Below, in pieces: positions 57,227 to 64,000 of a stretch of DNA of 64,000 nucleotides (positions within the stretch are counted from its first letter, which is position 1; each line of letters starts with the position of its first letter). The notes under the pieces are model-generated. The model made no database searches, was not told where the DNA came from, and saw only the letters and a list, made by a program, of their open reading frames with translations. Both the position numbers and the translations under genes were made by a program. The DNA is taken from positions 234,585 to 298,584 of the forward strand of contig NZ_WKLH01000005.1 in NCBI RefSeq assembly GCF_010882175.1. Direction: 5' to 3'. This stretch comes from Mangrovibacterium lignilyticum (GTDB taxonomy: Bacteria; Bacteroidota; Bacteroidia; Bacteroidales; Prolixibacteraceae).

Positions 57227-58462
57227 ATGGAAAAAAGTTTCACCACCCGCTCGCTAAATATTCCTTTCCCTAAAGATGATCCGCACCGTGCATTGGACAT
57301 GCCGGTATATGAATCCATTGCTTTTGATTTTGCATCGTCGGAAGATATTGCAGCGAACTTTAGAGGTGAATTGCCGGCACATGTATATTCCCGTACAAGC
57401 AATCCGACGGTGGAGTATTTTGAGCGGAAAATGAAAACGTTGACTGGTGCGCATCAGGCATTGGCATTAGCTTCCGGAATGGCCGCAATTTCAAATACAA
57501 TTTTGGCGCTTTGTAAAGCTGGCGACAACATTATTTCGAGCAGCCATTTATTCGGTCACAGCTTTGCATTATTCGATCAAAGTTTAGCGAATTACGGGTT
57601 GGAAACGAGGTTTGTCGATACATCGAATATCGAGGAAATTGAATCTCAAATTGATGAAAATACCCGGCTGATTTATTTTGAAACCGTAACAAATCCCCAG
57701 TTGGAAATTGCGGATATTGAGGCAATTGCGAAGTTGGCTGACCGGTACAATTTAATTTTAGTTGCTGATAGCACGGTTACACCGCCGGTCGTTTTTAATT
57801 CGAAGGCTTTGGGAGTTCATGTTGAAGTGATGTCGACAACAAAATTTATTTCAGGAGGAGCAACTTCATTTGGAGGGGTGATTCTTGATAATGGATTATA
57901 CGATTGGTCAAAGAATCCGAATTTGAGAGACTTTCACGAAAAGTTCGGAAAAGACGCTTTTATTGCCCGACTACGAAAAAATTACTACCGAAATACAGGC
58001 GGGGCGATGACTGCCCATACGGCCCATTATCAGATTCTTGGTTTGGATATTTTGGAGCTGCGTTTGGAACGGAGTTATCAGAATTGTATGGCCTTGGGCG
58101 ATTTTCTGTTAGCACACCCGAAGGTAAAAAAAGTGACTTATCCCGGTTTGAAAACATCAACTGATTATCAATTGGCCATAAAGCAGTTTAACGGAAAGCC
58201 CGGAACAGTCATGACTTTCGATCTGGAATCGGAGGCTGCTTGTTTTACCTTTATGAACGAATTGCAGATCATTCGGAGAGCGACAAACCTGAACGATAAT
58301 AAGTCGCTTATCATTCATCCTTATTCTACAATTTACGTCGAATTTCCGGAATCGGAGAGAATAGAAATGGGAATCAACGACACGATGATGCGCTTGTCGG
58401 TTGGCATTGAATCGGCACAGGATTTAATGGCAGATATTGAGCAAGCCTTGACAAAAATATAA
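57227..58462 (+). CDS. PLP-dependent trans-sulfuration enzyme (O-acetylhomoserine sulfhydrylase/cystathionine synthase family)
   Basis: A 411-residue Cys/Met metabolism PLP enzyme. PLP-phosphate and substrate residues are in VYSRTSNPTVEYFE and ALASGMAAISN, and the Schiff-base lysine in MSTTKFISGGATSFGGVIL. The MetY/MetZ branch uses acyl-homoserine and sulfide; gamma-synthases and gamma-lyases look very similar, so the exact reaction is not resolved. With the cysteine synthase and serine acetyltransferase genes elsewhere in the window it fits sulfur assimilation. Confidence 0.88.
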   Translation: MEKSFTTRSLNIPFPKDDPHRALDMPVYESIAFDFASSEDIAANFRGELPAHVYSRTSNPTVEYFERKMKTLTGAHQALALASGMAAISNTILALCKAGDNIISSSHLFGHSFALFDQSLANYGLETRFVDTSNIEEIESQIDENTRLIYFETVTNPQLEIADIEAIAKLADRYNLILVADSTVTPPVVFNSKALGVHVEVMSTTKFISGGATSFGGVILDNGLYDWSKNPNLRDFHEKFGKDAFIARLRKNYYRNTGGAMTAHTAHYQILGLDILELRLERSYQNCMALGDFLLAHPKVKKVTYPGLKTSTDYQLAIKQFNGKPGTVMTFDLESEAACFTFMNELQIIRRATNLNDNKSLIIHPYSTIYVEFPESERIEMGINDTMMRLSVGIESAQDLMADIEQALTKI

Positions 58463-58468
58463 GCGAGT

Positions 58469-59173
58469 TTAATCTTCCAAAATCAGGTTGCAGGTATGGC
58501 AGGCAACCAATGCAGCTGTTTCAGTTCGCAAACGGCTGTTGCCTAAACTAACCGGAATAAATTCGTTTTTCAGTGCCTGTTCAATTTCTGTTTCTGAGAA
58601 ATCGCCTTCAGGGCCAATTAAAATCAGATTGGAATTACTCGTTGCGATTTCCGTTTTTAATAGTCGTTTATCGAGTTCGTGGCAGTGGGCAATAAATTTT
58701 TTTCCTTGAAATTCAATATCCAACAGTTCTTTTAACGGAGTCAGCGGGTTGAGTTTTGGCATGTAGGCTTTTAACGATTGCTTCATCGCTGAAATGATTA
58801 CCTTTTCCAGTCGATCGTCTTTGATCACTTTTCGTTCTGAATGATCGCACAAAACCGGTGTAATCTCGTCAATTCCTATTTCTGTGGCTTTTTCCAGAAA
58901 CCATTCGAGCCTGTCGATATTTTTTGTTGGAGCAACCGCAACGTGCACATACGATTTTCTTTTCCCGTATTCTTCTTCTTTCGTCAAAACCTCGATTTGG
59001 CACCTCTTGGGGTTTGCTTCGGTAATTTTAGCGGTGTAGAACGTTCCCAGCCCATCGATTAGTTGAATGATATCGCCTTCGTTCAATCTGAGAACGCGAA
59101 TGGCATGTTTCGATTCTGTTTCAATCAGGGTGTAGCTGTTGCCCTTAATATCGGGGGTATAAAAAAGTTGCAT
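58469..59173 (-). CDS. rsmE: 16S rRNA (uracil-N3)-methyltransferase RsmE
   Basis: A 234-residue SPOUT-class enzyme expected to methylate U1498 of 16S rRNA. The N-terminal PUA-like domain (KHAIRVLRLNEGDIIQLIDG) binds RNA; the knot region carries LILIGPEGDFSETEIEQA and SLGNSRLRTETAALVA, the two RsmE signatures for SAM binding. It ends 6 bp from the convergent trans-sulfuration gene. Confidence 0.94.
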   Translation of the reverse strand: MQLFYTPDIKGNSYTLIETESKHAIRVLRLNEGDIIQLIDGLGTFYTAKITEANPKRCQIEVLTKEEEYGKRKSYVHVAVAPTKNIDRLEWFLEKATEIGIDEITPVLCDHSERKVIKDDRLEKVIISAMKQSLKAYMPKLNPLTPLKELLDIEFQGKKFIAHCHELDKRLLKTEIATSNSNLILIGPEGDFSETEIEQALKNEFIPVSLGNSRLRTETAALVACHTCNLILED

Positions 59174-59192
59174 TGTTTGTTTCGGTTGTTGA

Positions 59193-59687
59193 TTAACGAT
59201 AAGCTTTGGGTTTTAAATGGAAAGCTAAATCACCCTCTCTGGAAGCGATATTTTTCCACGTATCAACCTTAAATTCGATGACAGCAGTGGAACAGGTTGG
59301 CGTATCACTGTTGAACGAACGAACCAGGTTGTTGATTAAATAATGGATGGTCGGATTGTGGCCAAAAACAAAAACTGTTTCAATCTTGTCAGGCAACAGT
59401 TGAAGCATGTCGATAAAATCCTGGGTGGTCAATCCATCATATAACTCCTCTTCCTTTTGAATGTTATCCTTTTCATATTCAAAAGTCCGGGCATAAATTT
59501 TTGCGGTGCTATATGCTCGTTTCGCCGGGCTCGAAATGAAAAGATCAGGCGAAAATCCCAAAGCTTTTAGTTTTTGACTAACAGTTTCTGCATCCTCGCG
59601 CCCGCTAGTTCGAAGTTTTCGGTTAAAATCATCTTCGTAACCATAAGGAGTTGCTTTAGCATGTCTGACGATTACTACACGTTTCAT
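59193..59687 (-). CDS. sixA: SixA-like phosphohistidine phosphatase
   Basis: A 164-residue histidine phosphatase with the RHG-type motif VIVRHAKATPYG at the N terminus and the second catalytic His in FVFGHNPTIHYLIN. SixA acts on phosphohistidine of signalling proteins; other branch members act on small molecules. It lies 19 bp upstream of rsmE on the same strand, a pairing seen in Bacteroidota. Confidence 0.88.
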   Translation of the reverse strand: MKRVVIVRHAKATPYGYEDDFNRKLRTSGREDAETVSQKLKALGFSPDLFISSPAKRAYSTAKIYARTFEYEKDNIQKEEELYDGLTTQDFIDMLQLLPDKIETVFVFGHNPTIHYLINNLVRSFNSDTPTCSTAVIEFKVDTWKNIASREGDLAFHLKPKAYR

Positions 59688-59749
59688 TGTTCCAAATTTT
59701 GAGCTAAAATAAGCTATTTTTACGCGATAGAAACAACGAATTTATAAAA

Positions 59750-60265
59750 ATGAAGCGAATCGGGTTACTGTCGGACACACACGGCGCAATTAGTTCAAGA
59801 ACTTTAAAATTCTTTGAAAACGTAGATGAGATCTGGCATGCCGGTGATATTGGGACTGTTGAGTTGGCCGATCAGTTGGAACAGTTTAAACCGGTAAAAG
59901 CAGTCTACGGCAATATCGACAATCACATTTTACGGAGAATGTATCCCGAAACTTTGCGCTTTTATTGTGAAGAAGTTGAAGTGCTAATGACTCACATTGG
60001 CGGATATCCCGGGAGGTACGACTCCCGTATTCGGAAGGAATTATATGCTAACCCTCCAAAACTATTTATTTGTGGACACTCACACATTCTAAAGGTCGTT
60101 TTTGATGATAAAATCAACTGTCTCCATATAAACCCCGGTGCTTCCGGGTACAAGGGATTTCATACCATTTGCACTGCTACGCGTTTTGTTATCGATAAAG
60201 ACCAAATTAAAGACATGGAAGTACTCGAGTTTGACCGAAGTAAGTTTGGTGAAATTATAGACTAA
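59750..60265 (+). CDS. YfcE/MJ0936-type metallophosphoesterase
   Basis: A 171-residue calcineurin-like phosphoesterase. Metal ligands are in LLSDTHGAIS, WHAGDIGTVEL, VYGNIDNH, THIGGYPGRYD and CGHSHILKVVFD, the full set for a dinuclear centre. YfcE-like enzymes hydrolyse phosphodiesters such as cyclic nucleotides or p-nitrophenyl substrates in vitro. A seven-of-eight -7 match (TATTTTTA) lies 28 bp upstream. It is divergent from sixA. Confidence 0.9.
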   Translation: MKRIGLLSDTHGAISSRTLKFFENVDEIWHAGDIGTVELADQLEQFKPVKAVYGNIDNHILRRMYPETLRFYCEEVEVLMTHIGGYPGRYDSRIRKELYANPPKLFICGHSHILKVVFDDKINCLHINPGASGYKGFHTICTATRFVIDKDQIKDMEVLEFDRSKFGEIID

Positions 60266-60462
60266 ATGATCTACAGGTGAATTAAACCGAATAGAAAATC
60301 TGTATTATGTCCGTATAGATTCATAATTGTCTATTTGAATGTGGAAAAAGCGCAGTTCTAAGGCGTATGCTAAAATCAGGAGATTAACGTAAACGGTCGC
60401 ATTATCCAGCTAATTAAACTAAAAATGAATTGAGAAAACAGGTTTTAAGAGAGTCGTTCTCC

Positions 60463-60741
60463 CTAAAACCAGTAGATCGGACAGTAACATGAAAAAAAGC
60501 TGGAGAAAGAAAAACAATGGTCAACAAGATCAGCAATGAAAATCTTCCTGGTTTTGTAAACCAGTAGATGAGAAAATAAAACATCTACACCTCGTTTAAA
60601 CAGGCTGCTCATAAAATCATTGAGCTCTTCCATGCTTTTAAAACGGGTGAAAAAATCTTCAGGTAAACTTCCCAGAAGACTTTCATGATCGTTATTCAAT
60701 GCTTTTTTATTCATAATCCTGTGTGTAATAAAGTTATTCAT
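60463..60741 (-). pseudogene. Broken IS256-like transposase N-terminus
   Basis: The minus-strand frame starting at 60714 reads ALNNDHESLLGSLPEDFFTRF, KSMEELNDFMSSLFKRGVDV, which resembles the N terminus of IS256/Mutator-type transposases (an EELxxFxxxLxKRG region before the catalytic domain). After about 46 codons the similarity ends and the remaining frame (VLFSHLLVYKTRKIFIADLV and onward) shows no DDE domain. A 12-bp direct repeat AAACCAGTAGAT at 60466-60477 and 60558-60569 brackets the tail. This is probably the residue of an insertion sequence, and no intact copy is present in the window. Confidence 0.5.
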
Positions 60742-60791
60742 TTTTAATAATTTATCACTTACACAGTTTTCTAGACACTACCCCGGCTTTC

Positions 60792-61041
60792 ATAGCCACG
60801 TCGCATAAATGTGTAGCCACGTCGCATAAATGTGTAGCCACGTCGCATAAATGTGCAGCCACGTCGCGTAAATGTGTAGCCACGTCGCATAAATGTGCAG
60901 CCACGCGGCAGTAATTTGCAGCCACGCGGCAGTAATGTGCAGCCACGCGGCATGAATGTGCAGCCACGCGGCATGAATGTGTAGCCACGCCGCAGTAATG
61001 TGCAGCCACGCGGCATGAATGTGTAGCCACATCGCAGTAGT
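60792..61041. repeat. Tandem array, 21-bp unit, 12 copies
   Basis: A unit GTGTAGCCACGTCGCATAAA plus T recurs 12 times; the GCCACG core falls at 60795, 60816, 60837, 60858, 60879, 60900, 60921, 60942, 60963, 60984, 61005 and, as GCCACA, 61026, exactly 21 bp apart with no indels. Copies split into a GTCGCATAAAT type (left) and a GCGGCATGAAT or GCGGCAGTAAT type (right). The minus-strand frame reads ATWLHIY-like heptads with several synonymous changes, so a coding role cannot be dismissed, but no family is recognised. Confidence 0.95.
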
Positions 61042-61159
61042 GTACATTAACCAAGAGAGTGTTCGAGAGTGTTCAAATAACTGTGTCATGTAAACAAAAG
61101 GATAGGTTTTAAAATTTACATGATATGGGAAAATCGAAGTGGTAATGTTCATTAAACTG

Positions 61160-61222
61160 TTTCCCTGGAACCAATCATGATTTCTCTGGAATGAATCATG
61201 ATTTCTTTGGAATAAATCAGAA
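61160..61222. repeat. Short 21-bp tandem repeat, 3 copies
   Basis: TTTCCCTGGAACCAATCATG, TTTCTCTGGAATGAATCATG and TTTCTTTGGAATAAATCAGA (each plus one A) begin at 61160, 61181 and 61202, exactly 21 bp apart. It lies 120 bp downstream of the larger 21-bp array, with a different sequence but the same period. Confidence 0.85.
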
Positions 61223-61265
61223 GCAGAAGCGAAAGAATCAGAGGCTGGGGGAAAGATACTGAACG

Positions 61266-61285
61266 GGGTGACTCGAAAGTCACCC
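61266..61285. promoter_or_regulatory. Perfect hairpin upstream of the recombinase gene
   Basis: GGGTGACT (61266-61273) and AGTCACCC (61278-61285) with a CGAA loop. No T-run follows. It lies 103 bp upstream of the recombinase start and could be a regulatory structure or half of a recombination site. Confidence 0.5.
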
Positions 61286-61387
61286 GGTCAGTTGCAGCTG
61301 GTTGTTTAGAACAAAGCTAAATTACATTTTCGGATATAACTATTTTGTAAAGTTTTGTAAATTGAAGGTTGAACCCAGTTAAGCCCG

Positions 61388-62548
61388 ATGCCCGACCAGC
61401 AAGCCATCAAACTAAGTTATACTACCCACCGGCAACAAGCTGTTGTGCGGCTTGATTTTGCTTACGATGCAGAACTAATCGAAATCGTAAAGCAAATTGA
61501 GCATGCCCGCTGGAGCCAGGCATTGGGAGCCTGGTACATTCCGAAAGAACAGTTTGATTTGCGCTTGTTTTTTGAGGCTTTTCGGGGAAAGGCCTGGGTC
61601 GACTACAGAGAATTAAAAAACGCAAATAAGGGGCAGCCCATCACGACACCGGTTGCCAGTAAAGCACACTATAATCCAAAAACATTCAAATCAAAATTAT
61701 CGGCTGAGGTAAAAAGCCAGATTCAATCTTTTAAAGCATGGATGGAACAAAAGCGTTATGCACCAAACACCATCAATACCTACATCCATCAGTTGGAAAT
61801 TTTCTTTGGATATTATTCCGATAAAGATCCGGCAAGCCTGATCAATGACGATATTACCCGGTTTAATACCGAATTTATTCTAAAATATGGCCTTAGTGCT
61901 ACATTTCAGAACCAAACGGTGAGCGCGTTAAAATTATTCTACGAAAAGAACCTTAGCCGCCAGTTGAACATCGGTGAGATTGAGCGTCCGTTAAAAGCCA
62001 AGCCCTTACCCAAAGTATTTAGCAAATCGGATTTGGAAAAGTTTTTTCGTTGTATCACCAATCCCAAACACAAAATGGCGATGGAAATTATTTATTCGTG
62101 TGGGTTACGCCGGAGCGAGCTAATCAACTTAAAACTGGAACATCTGGATTCGAAAAGAAAGACACTTTCTGTTATAAACTCGAAAGGTCGAAAAGACCGC
62201 GTGATTCCATTAAGTGAACGAACATTGCAAAAAATTAAAAGCTATTACCGCGAACATTTCCCCAAAATATACCTCATTGAAGGGCAATATCCGGGGAAGC
62301 CCATAACGGCATCGAGTTTACAAAAAGTTTTCGAAAAAGCGCTGCAGAAAGCCCGGATTAACAAGCCTTACACCGTGCATTGCCTGAGGCACAGCATTGC
62401 TACACACCTGCTGGAAAATGGCACTGATTTACGGATTATCCAGGAGTTGTTGGGACATAAATCGTCGACTACAACCGAGATCTACACCCATGTCAGCAAC
62501 CAAAGTCTTCAAAATATTAAAAATCCGTTTGATGATCTTGATTTATAA
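61388..62548 (+). CDS. Tyrosine recombinase with N-terminal extension (Xer/integron-integrase-like)
   Basis: A 386-residue site-specific recombinase. The first 90 residues (ARWSQALGAWYIPKEQF and onward) form an extension common in a Bacteroidota subfamily. The core-binding helical domain spans about 105-200, and the catalytic domain carries Arg241 (SCGLRRSELINL), Lys266, His331 and Arg334 (HCLRHSIATH), His357 (LLGHKSS) and the nucleophile Tyr366 (EIYTH), so it should be active. The C terminus NIKNPFDDLDL resembles integron integrases, but the extra helix patch of classical IntI proteins is missing. An AT-rich gene with flanking GTTAAC sites and an attC-like hairpin follows. Confidence 0.85.
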   Translation: MPDQQAIKLSYTTHRQQAVVRLDFAYDAELIEIVKQIEHARWSQALGAWYIPKEQFDLRLFFEAFRGKAWVDYRELKNANKGQPITTPVASKAHYNPKTFKSKLSAEVKSQIQSFKAWMEQKRYAPNTINTYIHQLEIFFGYYSDKDPASLINDDITRFNTEFILKYGLSATFQNQTVSALKLFYEKNLSRQLNIGEIERPLKAKPLPKVFSKSDLEKFFRCITNPKHKMAMEIIYSCGLRRSELINLKLEHLDSKRKTLSVINSKGRKDRVIPLSERTLQKIKSYYREHFPKIYLIEGQYPGKPITASSLQKVFEKALQKARINKPYTVHCLRHSIATHLLENGTDLRIIQELLGHKSSTTTEIYTHVSNQSLQNIKNPFDDLDL

Positions 62549-62646
62549 GATAGAAAAAACTACACATAAAACATGAAATAACATTATATAAGATAACTTT
62601 GGTGGACAGATAACTAAGTTAACGGTTATTAAAAAATACTACTACA
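62549..62646. promoter_or_regulatory. Possible attI-type region with GTTAACGGTT core
   Basis: The 98-bp spacer between the recombinase and the TlpA-like gene contains GTTAACGGTT at 62618-62627, the exact reverse complement of AACCGTTAAC at 63761-63770 at the other end of the next gene. In an integron reading this would be the left cassette boundary. Confidence 0.35.
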
Positions 62647-63759
62647 ATGAAACTAACTATTAGTTTATTTCTAATTTCTTTATCACTTATTGCATTTGCT
62701 CAAGAGTCACATATTGAAGGAACAATTGATGGAATTGACAATGCAACAATACATGTCCTTGTTTTACCATTAAAAGAAGGGGCAAAACCAATTTTTGACA
62801 CTACCTCGTGCACGGATGGGAAATTTAACTATACACTGAATTATGGTGTTAACATGTGGCACTTGGTTATAATTAGTAGCGATTCGTTTAATGCTGTTTT
62901 CGGTTCAGAAAAAAGTAGTAAACAACAACTTCAAAACAGGGACATCCGATTCTTTATAAAACCCGTTGAGGACATAGTGGTTTCCGCATCATTTGCCGAT
63001 TATGGAATCAAATGTAGCATCACAGGAAACGACATTGGTCGGCAAATGAATCAAGTAAAAGAAGCAAAATTTCCGTATTCCGAAAGATTTAACCAATTAA
63101 CGATCCAAAAGGAAAAGGAACCTGAAGGAAGCAATAAAATTGCGGAGTTAGATAAAGAACTACAATCCGTTAACGATCAATTAGACAGCATTGATTTGCA
63201 AACAATTGCCAAACATTCGGATTGGGAATACTCTGCAGATTTACTCGCTAAATTTCCTAATGATACGATTGTGAAATATTATAATAGATTCACGCCAACA
63301 GTAAAAAACTCAATTTTCGGTGCTCATGTTTCAAATGCACTGACTGCGTCAAAAAAAGATTTGCCTGCCCCATCGTTTTCCCTTCCTGATACAACTGGTA
63401 AAATTCATTCGCTATCTGATTACAAAGGGAAATATGTAGTTCTGGATTTCTGGGGTACATGGTGTGGCTCTTGTGTGGGAGGATTTCCAAAATTAAAAGA
63501 GTATTATTCTAAATATAAAGATCGAGTTGAATTCATCGGAATAGATTGTCAGGATCACGAAAAGCCTTGGAAAAATGCAGTTATAAAATATGAACTGAAC
63601 TGGACAAACCTCTTTGCTGCGGATAAAGAAATCACTGACAATTACGGCATTACCAATTATCCTACAAAATTCATAATTGATAGAGAGGGGAAAATCGTAT
63701 TAAAAAGTAGCGGAGAGGACAACGAATTTTACGATAAGATAGATGAGTTATTGAAATAA
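62647..63759 (+). CDS. Exported TlpA/AhpC-type thioredoxin protein (cassette gene)
   Basis: A 370-residue protein with a signal peptide (MKLTISLFLISLSLIAFAQ). The N-terminal half resembles the DUF4369 domain often found in Bacteroidota thioredoxin fusions, and the C-terminal half is a thioredoxin fold with the active site FWGTWCGSCVGGFPKL (C-G-S-C). It would reduce or isomerise disulfides in the periplasm. The gene is markedly AT-rich compared with the surrounding core genes, for example compared with nfnB, which suggests transfer. It is bracketed by inverted GTTAAC-containing sites. Confidence 0.85.
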   Translation: MKLTISLFLISLSLIAFAQESHIEGTIDGIDNATIHVLVLPLKEGAKPIFDTTSCTDGKFNYTLNYGVNMWHLVIISSDSFNAVFGSEKSSKQQLQNRDIRFFIKPVEDIVVSASFADYGIKCSITGNDIGRQMNQVKEAKFPYSERFNQLTIQKEKEPEGSNKIAELDKELQSVNDQLDSIDLQTIAKHSDWEYSADLLAKFPNDTIVKYYNRFTPTVKNSIFGAHVSNALTASKKDLPAPSFSLPDTTGKIHSLSDYKGKYVVLDFWGTWCGSCVGGFPKLKEYYSKYKDRVEFIGIDCQDHEKPWKNAVIKYELNWTNLFAADKEITDNYGITNYPTKFIIDREGKIVLKSSGEDNEFYDKIDELLK

Positions 63760-63760
63760 C

Positions 63761-63886
63761 AACCGTTAACACAGTACATATTGCAGGGCGGGGTTTGGTG
63801 GTACGCCAACTGCGGATTCTCGTTTCGCAGTTCCGTGTCCTTCGGACAGGAACGCTCTCCGAAATCCGCCCCGACAACATGGTGTG
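63761..63886. repeat. attC-like imperfect hairpin
   Basis: The left arm AACCGTTAACACAGTACATA continues TTGCAGGGCGGGGTTTGG; the right arm (63859-63886) CCGAAATCCGCCCC, GACAACATGGTGTG pairs with it imperfectly. Inside are two smaller hairpins (CTGCG/CGCAG around 63810-63830 and GTCC-TTC-GGAC near 63836-63846). Total length about 126 bp fits the 57-141 bp range of attC sites. The right arm ends at GGTGTG, so the expected GTTAACGG is not present; the hairpin may be interrupted there. Confidence 0.45.
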
Positions 63887-64000
63887 CCGAGAAGCAGAAC
63901 ATCGGCTAATTCATCGTTCTGCATGCTGTAAATAAGATGGAGGAGTCCGGTAGTAACCGGATGAACCTCCGGTGTCGTCTTGCAGGAGGGGGCATCAAAC
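63882..64000 (+). ncRNA. Possible 5' end of a group II intron (runs off window)
   Basis: The sequence changes abruptly after the attC-like right arm into GTGTGCCGAGAAGCAGAACA, which begins with GTGTG, matching the GUGYG 5' consensus of group II introns. Structured stems follow: GCCGA/TCGGC, TCCGGT-AGTA-ACCGGA (about 63947-63962) inside GGAGG/CCTCC. Group IIC introns are known to insert next to hairpins such as attC sites and terminators. No domain V or intron-encoded protein is in view, so this is a conjecture. Confidence 0.35.

Noticed and set aside
10055..61041. CRISPR array interpretation of the tandem repeats
   Set aside because: Units follow each other directly with no unique spacers and no cas genes are present.
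61388..62548. Naming the recombinase as a classical integron integrase IntI
   Set aside because: The extra IntI helix patch around the ALERKYP motif is missing; only the C-terminal end resembles IntI.

Overview
The window is chromosomal DNA from a member of the Bacteroidota, most likely a marine or sediment Bacteroidales/Marinilabiliales-type organism. The reasons are several promoters of the Bacteroidota form TTG/TTTG-N19-TAnnTTTG (rpsA, rfbD, the S9 peptidase), few Shine-Dalgarno sites, family-typical genes (DUF3822-rsmD, DUF4159, BatA-like, LysM plus ligand-binding-fold lipoproteins, GH29 fucosidase), and NfnAB electron-bifurcation genes that point to at least partly anaerobic metabolism. 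No rRNA, tRNA or CRISPR array was seen.

Layout. 0-6.4 kb: a minus-strand TCA-cycle operon (aconitase, NADP-isocitrate dehydrogenase, and the start of a second, differently typed isocitrate dehydrogenase cut by the window edge), an oxidoreductase and a secreted fucosidase. 6.5-20 kb: housekeeping (rsmD operon, a RecD/UvrD-like helicase, C1 peptidase, RNase Z, STAS protein, ribosomal protein S1, rfbD, phosphohexomutase, guaA). 20-26 kb: S41 protease, pnuC plus an NMN/NR kinase-type protein (NAD salvage), cysteine synthase plus serine acetyltransferase, and an RNA methyltransferase. 26.9-32.6 kb: an unusual signalling locus (see below). 33-41 kb: TonB, a surface-antigen-type outer-membrane protein, dipeptidyl peptidase IV and an SNF2 helicase. 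42-48 kb: nfnAB, a dihydroorotate-dehydrogenase-like gene and a LysM protein. 48-60 kb: rocD, a BatA-like gene, a CarH-like MerR regulator, phosphodiesterase, msrA, small membrane proteins, a flavoprotein, DUF4159, a trans-sulfuration enzyme, rsmE, sixA and a phosphoesterase. 60.4-64 kb: accessory DNA with a broken IS256-like transposase, 21-bp repeats, a tyrosine recombinase, an AT-rich TlpA-like cassette gene, an attC-like hairpin and what may be the 5' end of a group II intron.

The most interesting unit is 26.9-32.6 kb. It holds an ECF-type sigma factor, a transmembrane protein with three clear and one diverged copy of an anti-sigma-like module plus TPRs, a membrane-anchored TPR-CHAT protease with an intact His/Cys pair, and, between them, a 43-codon gene for a peptide with a double-glycine leader that a 60-residue ORF cutoff misses. 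I infer a protease-gated sigma/anti-sigma switch, formally similar to the TPR-CHAT/Csx30/sigma arrangement of type III-E CRISPR but without any CRISPR part.

A second theme is a set of four intergenic tandem arrays with different sequences but the same strict 21-bp (or 42-bp) period and no indels: 10.06-10.31, 41.48-41.95, 60.79-61.04 and 61.16-61.22 kb.
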